The notes under the pieces: generated by a model
What the model saw: only the letters and a program-made list of their open reading frames with translations
Database searches by the model: none
Told to the model about the DNA's origin: nothing
Position numbers and translations under genes: made by a program
Shown here: positions 8,731 to 17,734 of the stretch, in pieces
How the letters are laid out: each line of letters begins with the position of its first letter
Position numbering within the stretch: position 1 is the first letter of the stretch
Assembly: GCF_002896965.1 (NCBI RefSeq)
Contig: NZ_LYMM01000044.1
Location: forward strand, 1 to 51,298
Reading direction: 5' to 3'
Length of the DNA stretch: 51,298 nucleotides
Source of the DNA: Novosphingobium guangzhouense
Lineage (GTDB): Bacteria > Pseudomonadota > Alphaproteobacteria > Sphingomonadales > Sphingomonadaceae

Positions 8731-9382
8731 CATTTCCGGCTTCGGCGGCGAGACCACGCAGCTGCCGCTCGAACTCCTCGCGGGTTTGCGCGCCGGAGAT
8801 CAAGTGTCGGTCGTTGACGATCACCGCCGGAACGCTTTTGATGCCGCGACTACGCCAAAGCTCCTCCTCGGCACGGACATCTTCGACGTATCGATCGGAT
8901 TCAAGGATCGCACGCGCCGCTGATCCGTCGAGACCTACCTCTTCGGCGGCCGCCACGAGAGCATTATGATTACCGGGATCGACCTGATCGGTGTGATACA
9001 GCGCTAGGAGGCGGCGCTTCATGTCCAGTTGCCGGCCCTCATCGTTCGCCCAGGCGAGCAGCCGATGCGCGTCGAACGTGTTATAAATCCGGCTTTCGTC
9101 GGAAGTGTTCATGGTGACGCCGACGCCGGCGGCACGTTCCCGGATCATCTCGCGGCTGGAACGGATCTGGTCGTGCGGCATGCCGAACTTCCTGCTGATA
9201 TGCTCCAAGGCGTTCTGCCCGCCCGCCGGCATGTCCGGGCTCAGCTCATAGGGATGGAATGTGATATCGGCGTCGATCTGGCCCTCCAAGGCCGCGAGCG
9301 CCTGCTCCAGGCCTCCTAGCCCGATCGCGCACCAGGGGCAGGCGATATCCGAAACGAAGTCGATCTTGAGCTTGGTGGTCAC
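8723..9382 (-). CDS. DsbA-family oxidoreductase, FrnE-like
   Basis: A 219-residue thioredoxin-fold protein of the DsbA/FrnE group (2-hydroxychromene-2-carboxylate isomerase relatives). The redox motif CPWC is at residues 15-18 after IDFVSDIA. It lacks a signal peptide, so it should be cytoplasmic, as are FrnE proteins, which act as thiol-disulfide oxidoreductases. Other family marks are FHPYELSPDMP, YNTFDAHRLLAWA and SVPAVIVNDRHLISGAQ. The start is placed at GTG 9382, which has CAGGAG about 7 bp upstream. It is the last gene of a leftward cluster with two Gal80p-like oxidoreductases. Confidence 0.88.
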   Translation of the reverse strand: MTTKLKIDFVSDIACPWCAIGLGGLEQALAALEGQIDADITFHPYELSPDMPAGGQNALEHISRKFGMPHDQIRSSREMIRERAAGVGVTMNTSDESRIYNTFDAHRLLAWANDEGRQLDMKRRLLALYHTDQVDPGNHNALVAAAEEVGLDGSAARAILESDRYVEDVRAEEELWRSRGIKSVPAVIVNDRHLISGAQTREEFERQLRGLAAEAGNVG

Positions 9383-9464
9383 GGCGAAGTCTCCTGCTGG
9401 CCGCGTGATAAGTCGATTTCGCCGTCGGCCCGCAAAGCCCGACGACACGACCCTTCTTTGGTTT

Positions 9465-10601
9465 TCATCGATTGAAGTTAACTAGGTCGGGTTGGGCCAG
9501 ATGCTGGCGATGACCCGTTTCAGCGCCCAGTGTGATCGCCTCGAGCACTCGGTGACGATCGAGTGCGACCGCGAAGTCCGGCGCATCTGCGGTTCCGTCA
9601 CGGAGGTCGGCGGCGAGCTGGGCGTAGAGGCGGGCGACACCCGCCGCGGGCGCTTCGAGTTGCAGGTCGGGGGCCGCATATGCGGGTGGGACCTGTAGCT
9701 GCTGGACAGGCTCGTTGCCGCGGCGCAACGTGATGGTCATGTCGCCGAAGTGAATGTAGCCCGACGCCGTCTCGACCCGCAGACTGCCGTCGGTGCCCTG
9801 GATTTCCCACACCAAGCCGGCGGACTGCCCGGCGCTGTAGTGCAACGACGTGACGATCCCGCCTTTGAGAACGCCGGCGACGATGATCTCGTCCGGCGCG
9901 TCCTTCGGGAGGGACGTGCCATCCGAGAGGCGGGTGCCGTCGCCGCGCTGATTGGCGACGATGGCGGACAAGCTCTCGAATGTGCCGAGGACGTGCGCAA
10001 GCGGTTGGAGCGCGTGGCCGAGCATGATGCTTTGAAGCGTGGCGCCATTCTCTGCGCGAGCCATATACTCGAACGGCGGATCATATCGGCCGAGCCAAAT
10101 ATCGTCGTTCAGATGCGCTCGGATGCTTGTGCTGAGCGGCTTGCCGATCACGCACTGCCGGACCAGGTCGTGAAGGTAGCGGATCGGCGGGTGCAGGCCG
10201 CCTTGCAAGCCGATGACCGTGCGCACCTGCCGTTCGCGAGCAAGCCCCTCCAGCGCTTCGGCTTCCGACAGGTTTCGCGCGAGCGGCCATTCGCAGTAGA
10301 CCATCTTGCCCGCGGCGAGCGCGTCGGAAACGATCTGCTTGTGATCCGGCACCTTGACCGCAATCACCACCAGGTCGACCTCCGGCCGCAGGACCAGCGC
10401 CTGATGTGTGTCAAAGGCGAGATCGGCGCCCATCTGGCTAGCGGTCGCTTTCGCGCTCTCTATACGCGTCGTGCTGATGGCGCGGATCTGGAACGCATCG
10501 AGCGCCCGCAGCGCCGGGACGTGCGCAATTCCGCCCCAGCCTCGATCGGCACTGGCGCCGACGATTCCAACGCCGATCCGGGTGTTTGCTGAATTGGTCA
10601 T
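9465..10601 (-). CDS. Gfo/Idh/MocA-family oxidoreductase with EWP variant motif (Gal80p-like)
   Basis: The 378-residue protein has an N-terminal NAD(P)-binding Rossmann domain (IGVGIVGASADRGWGGIAHV) and a C-terminal alpha/beta dimerisation domain. Typical enzymes of this family carry an EKP motif whose lysine contacts cofactor and substrate; here the segment is GKMVYCEWPLA, so the lysine is replaced by tryptophan. The same EWP form occurs in Gal80p, a non-enzymatic sensor, and in bacterial Gal80p-like proteins. Catalytic activity is therefore uncertain. The start at 10601 has AGGAG 9 bp upstream. A related protein lies at 12655-13752 in the same leftward cluster. Confidence 0.85.
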   Translation of the reverse strand: MTNSANTRIGVGIVGASADRGWGGIAHVPALRALDAFQIRAISTTRIESAKATASQMGADLAFDTHQALVLRPEVDLVVIAVKVPDHKQIVSDALAAGKMVYCEWPLARNLSEAEALEGLARERQVRTVIGLQGGLHPPIRYLHDLVRQCVIGKPLSTSIRAHLNDDIWLGRYDPPFEYMARAENGATLQSIMLGHALQPLAHVLGTFESLSAIVANQRGDGTRLSDGTSLPKDAPDEIIVAGVLKGGIVTSLHYSAGQSAGLVWEIQGTDGSLRVETASGYIHFGDMTITLRRGNEPVQQLQVPPAYAAPDLQLEAPAAGVARLYAQLAADLRDGTADAPDFAVALDRHRVLEAITLGAETGHRQHLAQPDLVNFNR

Positions 10602-10762
10602 GTAGGCGTGCTCCTGTTTGGTGCAGCCCGGGCAATGCTCGCCGTGCCGCTTCACGATGGCTTCATTCCCGGACGATTGCTTGGGCGGATAGCGAATGAC
10701 CAAGGCTTGCCGGTCGCGCTGCGGATGCGTGGGTTGAGCCCACGTGACGCAAGCGCAGGGAG

Positions 10763-11485
10763 TTAAACTTGAGTCCAATGGGCCTCGAGTTCGCGTGCGA
10801 CATCGGCCGGACGCTCGATCATCGGCCAATGCGAGGCGCGCAGCTTCACGACGGCGCGTGCGTGTGCGGCATTGCCGAGCTCGTCGGCGAAGCGGTGCGG
10901 TAGAAACGGATCGTCAAGGCCCCAGATCACCAGCGCTGGCGCGCTGATGTTGTTCAACCCCGGCTTCCACTCAGCGCCGACCTCTATGGCGGAACGATAA
11001 AGGGCGAGGATGCTTGCCCGCATCGTGGCATCCATATGCCGAACCGCCTCATCCGCCGCATCTTTCGGCATCTGCGCCTCGACGAGTTTCGCCGCAAATT
11101 CCTCGAGGTCGAGATCCTTCATCCATTGCTCGCCCCCACCTGGCGTCTGCCAGATCTTGGCGAGATAGTGCCAGGGATATTCCGGATCGATCGGCCCGCT
11201 GATGCCGGTCCAGGTCCGCACCAGATCCGGTCGGATCGACGTGAGACGGCCTGTCAGCAGGCATCCCCAGTCATGGCCGACCAGATCTACGGGTTCGCCG
11301 ATCTCAGCGATCCGGTTGATCAGCCATTCGAGATACTCTTCCTTCGTTGACTTGAAGTCTGACGGCAACGGATTGCCAAAGCCGGGGAGATCGACCGTAA
11401 TAATGTCGTTGCGCTCAAGATGAGAGCGGACGGTATCCCAGAGCCGGTGAGTGTCGGGTACGCCGTGGACGAGGACTGCAGGCAT
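10763..11485 (-). CDS. Alpha/beta hydrolase with Asp nucleophile (haloalkane dehalogenase/epoxide hydrolase-like)
   Basis: A 240-residue alpha/beta-fold hydrolase. The oxyanion-hole motif HGVPDTHRLW is near residue 7. The nucleophile elbow is GHDWG with Asp72 instead of Ser, as in haloalkane dehalogenases, fluoroacetate dehalogenases and epoxide hydrolases. The acid lies in WGLDDPFLP and the catalytic His in ASHWPMIERP (about H219). The protein is shorter than typical dehalogenases (about 290-310) because the first strand begins immediately at the hydrolase core. The ATG at 11485 has GGAG upstream. It is co-oriented with the aldo/keto reductase and Gal80p-like genes. Confidence 0.85.
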   Translation of the reverse strand: MPAVLVHGVPDTHRLWDTVRSHLERNDIITVDLPGFGNPLPSDFKSTKEEYLEWLINRIAEIGEPVDLVGHDWGCLLTGRLTSIRPDLVRTWTGISGPIDPEYPWHYLAKIWQTPGGGEQWMKDLDLEEFAAKLVEAQMPKDAADEAVRHMDATMRASILALYRSAIEVGAEWKPGLNNISAPALVIWGLDDPFLPHRFADELGNAAHARAVVKLRASHWPMIERPADVARELEAHWTQV

Positions 11486-11621
11486 TTCGGATCTCCTGAT
11501 GATTGTTATTAGGAGAATAAGGAGGTGGAGGCGTTGCGGAAGCCGGGGTTGGCGAAACCCGGCGTTGCCCTTCGCGGAACCCTCGCCGTCGTGCGCTCCG
11601 TGCTAACGCTCGCAATATAGA

Positions 11622-12638
11622 TTACATATCTTGCTCTGCCGTGCGGTTCAGCAGCCAGCCGGGATACTCTATTGGAAGACGGCTGGCCGCGCCTAGGCGG
11701 CGCATGTCGTCCGGATCGAGTTCGACCTCCGCTGCCTGTAGATTCTCGTGCAACTGCTCGACGCGCTTTGCGCCTATGATGACGGTGGACACCACGGGCT
11801 GTTTCAGCAGCCATGCTATAGCGATCTGCGCGGCCCGGCGCCCATGCTTGACCGCGACCTGCTTCAACACGCCGACCAGCGGTGCTCCACGGACGCGATC
11901 GATTGGTGGAAAGTCGAGCTCGGTCTGTCGCGCCCCTTCAAGATTGCCACCATCGGCATATTTGCCGCTGAGATAGCCACCGGCAAGCGGGCTCCAGACC
12001 ATCATGCCGACCTGTTCGGCGGTCAGCAGCGGCACGATCTCTCGCTCGGCGTCGCGGCCGACGAGTGTATAATAGGCCTGAAGCGAGGTGATCGGCGCCA
12101 GGTTACGCGCCCCCGTGATGCCGATCGCCTTCATGATCTGCCAGGCGGCCCAGTTCGAAAGCCCAATGTATCGAACGTCGCCGGCACGCACGAGCGTGTC
12201 GAGCGCCTCCAGCGTCTCCTCGATCGGAGTCGCGGGATCGAAGGCGTGAACCTGGTAGAGGTCTATGTGGTCGAGCGCTAACCGGCGCAGGCTGGCATGG
12301 CATTCGCTCAGGATGTGTCGGCGCGATGCGCCGCCCCGGTTCGGCCCTTCGCCCATCGACGAGGCCACCTTCGTGGCCACGATCACGTCATCCCGGGCGA
12401 CACCGATGTTTTTCAGCGAGCGGCCGAGAATCTCTTCGCTCCGGCCGTGCGCGTAGACATTCGCCGTGTCGAATAGGTTTACGCCCGCGTCGAGCGCAGC
12501 GCCGACCAGCGCATCCGCATCCTCCTGTCCCAGTTTGCCGACCTGTCCCCACAGGCCGTCCGTGCCGCCGAAGGTCATCGCGCCAAAGCAAAGTTCGGAC
12601 ACGAACAACCCACTGCTGCCAAGTTTGCGCAAGCGCAT
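11622..12638 (-). CDS. Aldo/keto reductase
   Basis: A 338-residue NADPH-dependent aldo/keto reductase with a TIM-barrel fold. The catalytic tetrad is visible as D57 (FDTANVY), Y62, K90 (VATK) and H131 (YQVHAFDP). The cofactor-binding end reads PVVSTVIIGAKRVEQLHENL. The start MRLRKLGSSGL at 12638 is family-typical and has GGGAGA upstream; the open frame continues further upstream without homology. It sits between the Asp-nucleophile hydrolase and the second Gal80p-like gene, 16 bp from the latter, so it is probably in one operon with it. It may reduce a sugar or carbonyl produced by these neighbours; the substrate is unknown. Confidence 0.92.
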   Translation of the reverse strand: MRLRKLGSSGLFVSELCFGAMTFGGTDGLWGQVGKLGQEDADALVGAALDAGVNLFDTANVYAHGRSEEILGRSLKNIGVARDDVIVATKVASSMGEGPNRGGASRRHILSECHASLRRLALDHIDLYQVHAFDPATPIEETLEALDTLVRAGDVRYIGLSNWAAWQIMKAIGITGARNLAPITSLQAYYTLVGRDAEREIVPLLTAEQVGMMVWSPLAGGYLSGKYADGGNLEGARQTELDFPPIDRVRGAPLVGVLKQVAVKHGRRAAQIAIAWLLKQPVVSTVIIGAKRVEQLHENLQAAEVELDPDDMRRLGAASRLPIEYPGWLLNRTAEQDM

Positions 12639-12654
12639 GACATGTCTCCCTGGA

Positions 12655-13752
12655 TCAGATCGACTGCCGCTCGCCGGACTGCGCCGCACGCTCGACGGCA
12701 GCGACGAGGCGGCTGTTATGGAGCGCGTGGTCGAAGCCGGGCGTGTTGTAGGTGCCTGCCACCAGATCGCGCGCGAGCGAGGCATAGACCTCGCCGACAT
12801 TGATCGCCGCGCCGGCCCAGAAGTCGGCCGCTGTAGGTCCGACGCCGGTCGCGATGGGCGCGTCGGGAGCGGCGAAATCGACGGAGGCCGCTAGGCGGAG
12901 ATCGCCGACCTGCACGCCGGCGAGGTGATCGCCGGTCAGCGTCAGGCGTCCTTCCGTGCCGCGGATGTCGAAGCGGAACCGCGCTTCGTCTGCAGGCACG
13001 CCGGCCAGTACCTGAACTGATACCGGGGTGCCGGTCGCCGTCGCGGCGATAAGGTCCAGATGGTCCGGGATGTCGCGAGTGGAGATTTCGCCGGTGTCGA
13101 CCACCTCGATCTGCGGCCAGTGCAGCGCGGTGCGCGCGTCCACCTGCGTGATGTTGCCGAGCACGGTTTCGATCACGTCGAGGACGTGGCCGACGGTGAT
13201 CGTCATGAAGCTGGCGCCGGACGCGGCCTTGTTGAAATAGTCGTAGTTGCTCGTCACTTGCGGCCCATAGCCGAACGTTGTCGCATCGACGCGCGCCGAT
13301 AACAGCCGGCCAAGCTTGCCCGAAGCGACCAGTTCGGCCGCGCGGCGGACGGCGGGATTGTGCCGGCCTTGCAACCCGATCGCGGTGTGAAGTGATCTGC
13401 CCGCTGCCGCGATCGCTTCGGTTTCAGCAATCGTCGCTCCCAGGGGAGACTCCGCGTAGACCGCTTTGCCCGCGGCCAGCGCGGCGATCACCAGATCATG
13501 GTGCGCTGGCACCTTCACAGCGACCGTGACGACGTCGATCCCCTTGTCCTCGATGAGCTTGAAAGGGTCGGCATACCAGCGTTCGGCGCCGAAAGCCTCG
13601 GCGGCCGCCTTGGCGCTCTCCTCGCGACGTGTGGCAACGCCGCCGAGGACCAGCGAGGATTGCGCTGCAAGGGCGGGAATGTGGGACGCGCCCGCCCAGC
13701 TTGCCTGCGTGTCCGCGCCGATAATGCCGACACGAAACTTACCGTTCGTCAT
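12655..13752 (-). CDS. Gfo/Idh/MocA-family oxidoreductase with ESP variant motif (Gal80p-like)
   Basis: The 365-residue protein has an N-terminal Rossmann domain (FRVGIIGADTQASWAGASHI) and a C-terminal Gfo/Idh/MocA domain. The usual EKP motif is replaced: GKAVYAESPLG, so the catalytic lysine is missing here as it is in the paralogue at 9465-10601. Overall architecture is the same in both (VKVP, IGLQG, a conserved GHxLxxxxxxLG region), which points to a duplication. The ATG at 13752 has GGAGC upstream. An upstream 21-bp palindrome (13847-13867) could control it. Confidence 0.85.
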   Translation of the reverse strand: MTNGKFRVGIIGADTQASWAGASHIPALAAQSSLVLGGVATRREESAKAAAEAFGAERWYADPFKLIEDKGIDVVTVAVKVPAHHDLVIAALAAGKAVYAESPLGATIAETEAIAAAGRSLHTAIGLQGRHNPAVRRAAELVASGKLGRLLSARVDATTFGYGPQVTSNYDYFNKAASGASFMTITVGHVLDVIETVLGNITQVDARTALHWPQIEVVDTGEISTRDIPDHLDLIAATATGTPVSVQVLAGVPADEARFRFDIRGTEGRLTLTGDHLAGVQVGDLRLAASVDFAAPDAPIATGVGPTAADFWAGAAINVGEVYASLARDLVAGTYNTPGFDHALHNSRLVAAVERAAQSGERQSI

Positions 13753-13846
13753 GATGATGCTCCAGCTGTTGGCGCACGATGTCGCGCCGTTGCTGGACAT
13801 TTAGGCGACGGGAATGATCAATCTAAATCGATAAGCGGTATGCATC

Positions 13847-13867
13847 ATCATCCATCGAATGGATGAT
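13847..13867. promoter_or_regulatory. Perfect 9-bp inverted repeat, operator or terminator
   Basis: ATCATCCAT, a 3-bp spacer CGA, and ATGGATGAT form a perfect palindrome 11 bp beyond the LysR stop and about 95 bp upstream of the Gal80p-like gene start. There is no T-run on either side, so an operator for the downstream operon is somewhat more likely than an intrinsic terminator. Confidence 0.45.
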
Positions 13868-13878
13868 AACGCTCCGGT

Positions 13879-14835
13879 CTAGTAATATTGCTGCCGGAGA
13901 TCCGCACAGACCTGCTCTGACCTCTGCCAAACGTGTGGGAAGGCGCCGGACAGGCAGGTGCGGAACCAACGCTGGGCGGGGTGTTGATCGTTCCGGCGGT
14001 GCCAGTTGAGGACGAAGGGTACGGGGTTCAGGCGCAGCGGGAAGTCGCTGACATTCAGCTGCTCCGCGCAGCCCGATCGTTGCACGACACTTGCAAGAAC
14101 CGTGGCGACCAGGTCGGAAGCGGCGACGAGTGCGGGCGCGCTCGCCATATGCTGTATGGTCAGCGCCACCCGACGCTTCAAACCCTTGCTGGCGAGCGCC
14201 GCGTCGGCCACATCTAGCCCTTCGTTCTCCGGCGAGACGAGGATGTGCGGGAGCGACAGGAAGCGTTCGAGATCCGGTGCCCGGTTCGCTGCGGGATGGT
14301 CCCTCCGCAGGATGCAGACGAACCGTTCCTGAAACAGGCGAGCGGACAAGATACGCCCCCCATCGACGGGCGGCAGGCCGACCGCCACGTCGACTTCGCC
14401 GGCATCGAGCATCCGGGTTGCCTCGTCTCGCGTAGCGTAGTCGCGGATGCGGAGGTCGATAAGCGGCGCGCGGGCCGCGAGGATTTGCAGGAGCGGCGGC
14501 AACACGACGCTTTCGGCGTGGCCCGACAAGCCGAGCGAGAAGGTCATCGACGCAGCGCTCGGCTCGAACGCCTGCGTGAAGACCAGCGTGTGCTGGATAT
14601 CGCGTAACGCGCGCGAAATTGGTTCCGCCAGCTCAAGGGCACGCGGCGTAGGTTGCAGACCTTTGGGTCCCCGGACGAACAGTTCGTCCTGGAGCAAATC
14701 GCGCAGGCGGCCCAACGCCGCGCTCATCGCCGGCTGGGTGCGGCCAATTCGCAGGCCGGCGCGGGTGACGTTTCGTTCGGCGATCAACGCGTCGAATGCC
14801 ACGAGCAAGTTCAGATCGATGCCATGCAAGTCCAT
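13879..14835 (-). CDS. LysR-family transcriptional regulator (NodD-like group)
   Basis: A 318-residue LysR regulator whose start, DLHGIDLNLLVAFDALIAER, is typical of the NodD/NahR-like branch. The HTH region is NVTRAGLRIGRTQPAMSAAL followed by LRDLLQDELFVRGPKGLQPT, and the effector domain reads TFSLGLSGHAESVVLPPLL. The ATG at 14835 is preceded by an in-frame GTG at 14838. It lies at the head of the leftward run of oxidoreductase genes and is their likely regulator. The 304-bp gap to the divergent CPBP gene should hold its promoter. Confidence 0.92.
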   Translation of the reverse strand: MDLHGIDLNLLVAFDALIAERNVTRAGLRIGRTQPAMSAALGRLRDLLQDELFVRGPKGLQPTPRALELAEPISRALRDIQHTLVFTQAFEPSAASMTFSLGLSGHAESVVLPPLLQILAARAPLIDLRIRDYATRDEATRMLDAGEVDVAVGLPPVDGGRILSARLFQERFVCILRRDHPAANRAPDLERFLSLPHILVSPENEGLDVADAALASKGLKRRVALTIQHMASAPALVAASDLVATVLASVVQRSGCAEQLNVSDFPLRLNPVPFVLNWHRRNDQHPAQRWFRTCLSGAFPHVWQRSEQVCADLRQQYY

Positions 14836-15139
14836 CACGCGATCCTATCGCCGTAGAAATCAACGTCGGGAAGCGACCGCCGCATCGCTCCAAGACTTAG
14901 AGTGAAATAGCGGCGGCTGAACGTAAGATTCAACATGCGTCCATCTCTGCATCTCCATCAGGTGCCCGCGCATGCGGACCGATCGACTGCACCGCTTTCG
15001 TGCCCTGCGTATCGAGCCGGCGGATCTGGGAAGCGAGCTGATGCGAGCGTGTCGCTCGGGATCAGGCTCACGCAACGTTTGGCAGGAAGAGAGTCGCTGC
15101 CAGAACAGCCGCAGGCGCTTCCGGAACAACTGGAGAAAA
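14836..15139. other. Divergent intergenic region between LysR and CPBP genes
   Basis: No gene is supported in this 304-bp stretch. It separates a leftward LysR gene from a rightward CPBP gene, so it should contain two promoters, but no convincing -35/-10 pair or dyad was seen by eye. TGGAGA just left of 15140 is the ribosome binding site of the CPBP gene. Confidence 0.4.
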
Positions 15140-15823
15140 ATGATGGTGTTGATCAGCGCGTCGCGCCCGGCATGGCCCGAGGTGCTGATCGGACTTTCGT
15201 CGTTCGCCGTGTTCATGCTTGTCTTTGCGCTTGGTTTCAGTTTGCTCCCAGCCGATCAACCAGTTCTCCAGGGTGTCGTGCGATCCACCGCGGGCGGCAT
15301 CGCCGGCACCGCAGCCTTTGCGGCAGCAATCGGCATCCGGATACGCTCGCTGCGTCTGTTTGGCTTTCGCCCGGTGCCCCCGCGATGGCTGTTGATCGCT
15401 GCGATGCTGGGCGTCGCTTGCTATGGTATCACCTACCTCATCCAGACCATCAACGGAATGTGGTTCGGGCAAGACGATCCGCAGTCGATCCTCCATGCTG
15501 CGGCCCGTGGCGGAGTGATCCCCTTCCTTGCATCGCTTGCCGGCGGAGCGGTCCTCACGCCGTTCGGCGAGGAGGTGCTCTTCCGCGGCGTTGTCACCAA
15601 CGCATGGCACCGTTACGGTCCTTGAGCATCGGTCGGCGCCAGTTCGTTGGTGTTTGGCATCGCACACGGCATTAGCGTCATCCTGCCAATCGCAACCATG
15701 GTCGGCATCTTCAGCGCGGTCATATTCCATCGCACCGGGTCCATCTGGCCCTGCGTCGTCCTTCACGGCGTCTACAACGCCGCGAACAGCGTAGCATCTG
15801 CTCTCCACGTAACGCCGATGTGA
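15140..15823 (+). pseudogene. CPBP-family intramembrane protease gene with in-frame stop
   Basis: This encodes a CPBP (CAAX protease/bacteriocin-processing) membrane metalloprotease. The frame is interrupted by a TGA at 15623-15625 and then continues open, in the same frame, to 15823. The first part (161 codons) holds several membrane segments and motif 1, GEEVLFRG. The part after the stop holds motif 2, VFGIAHG, and motif 3, LHGVYNAAN, both needed for the metal site. The context WHRYGP-stop-ASVGASS suggests the stop replaces a Trp (TGG) codon. The ATG at 15140 has TGGAGA upstream. A single-base mutation or sequencing error explains it; an intact relative lies at 48763-49413. Confidence 0.82.
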
Positions 15824-15940
15824 CGTCCGCTCCGCGCATCACTGCCCGCCAGGTCAGGCGGTGATGGGCGATCGCCGCCCGCAGTTCGGCCCAACGCAAA
15901 GCTTGGGGCGGCGACCAATGACGTACTTCCGTGTTGAGGC

Positions 15941-16282
15941 TTAGCGCCGACACTCCCGGCGATCCGGGTTCCGGTCGCAGCGTTGCCGGCGAGCGCGCTC
16001 TGCCATGATCTGGCCGTCCCTCGCGATCTGCGAGGTAAGCGCCATTTTCTCTAGCGTGTCGCGTTCCTTGAAGTCGCGCCGGCGTTGCTGGTCGCGCATG
16101 CACTCGCTGTAGGCGCGCGTGCCGTAACTGTTGCCGAAGCCAGCGCAGGTGCGTGCATCGTCACGTTGCTGCCGGCGGCTCTGAGCGTTTGCCTCGGAAC
16201 CGGCTATGCCAATCGTGACGACGGCAGCAGCACAAACCGACAGCAGCGCCGGGCGGATGCGGGTGAAACCGTAGCGGATCAT
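15941..16282 (-). CDS. Small secreted Arg-rich Cys protein, function unknown
   Basis: A 113-residue protein with a clear Sec signal peptide (hydrophobic LLSVCAAAVVTIGIAG, cleavage likely after ANA at residues 31-33), so it should be periplasmic or exported. The mature part is rich in Arg, Gln and Asp and has four cysteines (C46, C61, C102, C111) that could form two disulfides. No family was recognised. It lies 135 bp downstream of the sensor kinase gene on the same strand, with a strong GGAAGGAAG ribosome binding site. It may be an accessory or target of that two-component system. Confidence 0.65.
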   Translation of the reverse strand: MIRYGFTRIRPALLSVCAAAVVTIGIAGSEANAQSRRQQRDDARTCAGFGNSYGTRAYSECMRDQQRRRDFKERDTLEKMALTSQIARDGQIMAERARRQRCDRNPDRRECRR

Positions 16283-16417
16283 ATCGTGTCTTCCTTCCCC
16301 CGACCAAGCGGGATTACCTGTCGGGCCGGCGCATCGCCTGAGCCCATGCGGCGCGAGATCACCGCCGAAGATTGCGTGAGCATGGCCTCCATATCGATGG
16401 CGAACCCATCCGAGCAC

Positions 16418-17734
16418 TCAACAACTGCGCAATTCGACGCGCGCGATCATGCCGCGGGGATCCCCGGCCAGGATGGTGGCGCGGCCTCCGTGCCGCTCCA
16501 CGACCTGCTGGACCAGGTTGAGCCCCAGTCCGCTCCCCGTGGAGCGTGGGCGCAGGCGGTGAAACGGCTCGAATACCCGCTCGCGTTCTTCCGGTGGGAT
16601 GCCGGGACCGTCATCCTCCACTTCGAATGCCGCACCCGCGACCCGCACGACGATGTGGTATCCGCCATGTTCGACCGCGTTCTGGATCAGGTTCGTCACC
16701 ACTCGCTCGAGCGCGGGGGCATCGCCGCGGCAACACGCGCCTTGCTGCGCCTCCACCTCGATCGTTCGCCCGGCGGCGATCAGCAGCGGCACGAGTTCGG
16801 CGACGACCCGTCGTACCAGTGCGCCGAGATCCAATTTCTCATCATGCCGGTCAGTGTCGAGCCGCTGGATGTCGAGCAACTGCTCGGTCAGCGTCGCCAA
16901 CCGCTGCACATCGCCGGCCAGGTTGCGCACCACGGCGCTGGAACCGACTTCGACCTTGGCGGCCAGGATGGCGATCGGCGTCCTCAATTCGTGCGCCGCA
17001 GACGCGATGAACCGGCGTTGCTGCTCATAGCCTTCGTCCAGGCGGCGCAGTGCATCGTTTACGGCGGTGACCAGCGGTACGATCTCCTTAGGAACGTGCG
17101 TCTCGTTCAGCCGCCGCCCGCGCCGGTGGGCGTCGATTTGGTCGGCTTCCTGGGCGATGCGCGAAAGGCCGGCCAGCGACCGGCGGACGATCCACGGCGT
17201 CACGATCAGCGAGGTCAGTACCAGCAGCAGGAAGGTTGGCGCTACCATGAGGTTAGACCCCGTGAGGACGATGAGGCCCAATTCCGTCAGTTTGCCGTGT
17301 GCCAGGATGGTGAGCGGTCCTGCCGGGCCGGTCTCGCGCCGGACGACGGCCGCAAGGTCATAGGGCGCACGCCGGTCGCGCAGTTGCGCGTAGGACAGGT
17401 CTGCAAGCCGGCCCGCGAATGCGCGATAGAGTTCGGGCACCCGCCCGAGGGATACGCCACGGCCAGCGTCGTCCTCGACGACGAACCACAGATCGGCTGT
17501 CTCGCCGCGCAGTGCCATCAGTTGCGGCGTTTGTCTGATCGCCAGGCTGCCATCGTCATGGCGGACGATGGCGGCTGCGATAATGCGCGTGATTTGCTCG
17601 TCCGCATACGGGCCGCCGCTGTCGACGCGCACCGCTACAGATATCAGCACGGCGAACGATACGAGCAGCATCAATAGATTGAAGAACAGCGGAAAGATGA
17701 TCAGCGGCCATTTGAGCGAGCGATACCGGCTCAC
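16418..17734 (-). CDS. Sensor histidine kinase
   Basis: A 438-residue inner-membrane histidine kinase. Two membrane segments (about residues 11-34 and 160-185) flank a periplasmic sensing domain of about 125 residues. After a HAMP-like linker come the phospho-acceptor H248 in SAAHELRTPIA, the N box NLIQNAVEHGG (N352), the G1 box EDDGPGIP, and the G2 box GSGLGLN. The ATG at 17734 overlaps the response regulator stop (ATGA), so the pair is translationally coupled. The signal is unknown. Confidence 0.95.
   Translation of the reverse strand: MSRYRSLKWPLIIFPLFFNLLMLLVSFAVLISVAVRVDSGGPYADEQITRIIAAAIVRHDDGSLAIRQTPQLMALRGETADLWFVVEDDAGRGVSLGRVPELYRAFAGRLADLSYAQLRDRRAPYDLAAVVRRETGPAGPLTILAHGKLTELGLIVLTGSNLMVAPTFLLLVLTSLIVTPWIVRRSLAGLSRIAQEADQIDAHRRGRRLNETHVPKEIVPLVTAVNDALRRLDEGYEQQRRFIASAAHELRTPIAILAAKVEVGSSAVVRNLAGDVQRLATLTEQLLDIQRLDTDRHDEKLDLGALVRRVVAELVPLLIAAGRTIEVEAQQGACCRGDAPALERVVTNLIQNAVEHGGYHIVVRVAGAAFEVEDDGPGIPPEERERVFEPFHRLRPRSTGSGLGLNLVQQVVERHGGRATILAGDPRGMIARVELRSC

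Noticed and set aside
15068..15808. 246-codon antisense frame over the CPBP gene
   Set aside because: Shadow of a membrane-protein gene; rich in Asp/Arg repeats with no recognisable motif.
16085..17677. 530-codon forward frame over the sensor kinase
   Set aside because: Antisense shadow of a kinase whose motifs are unambiguous on the minus strand.
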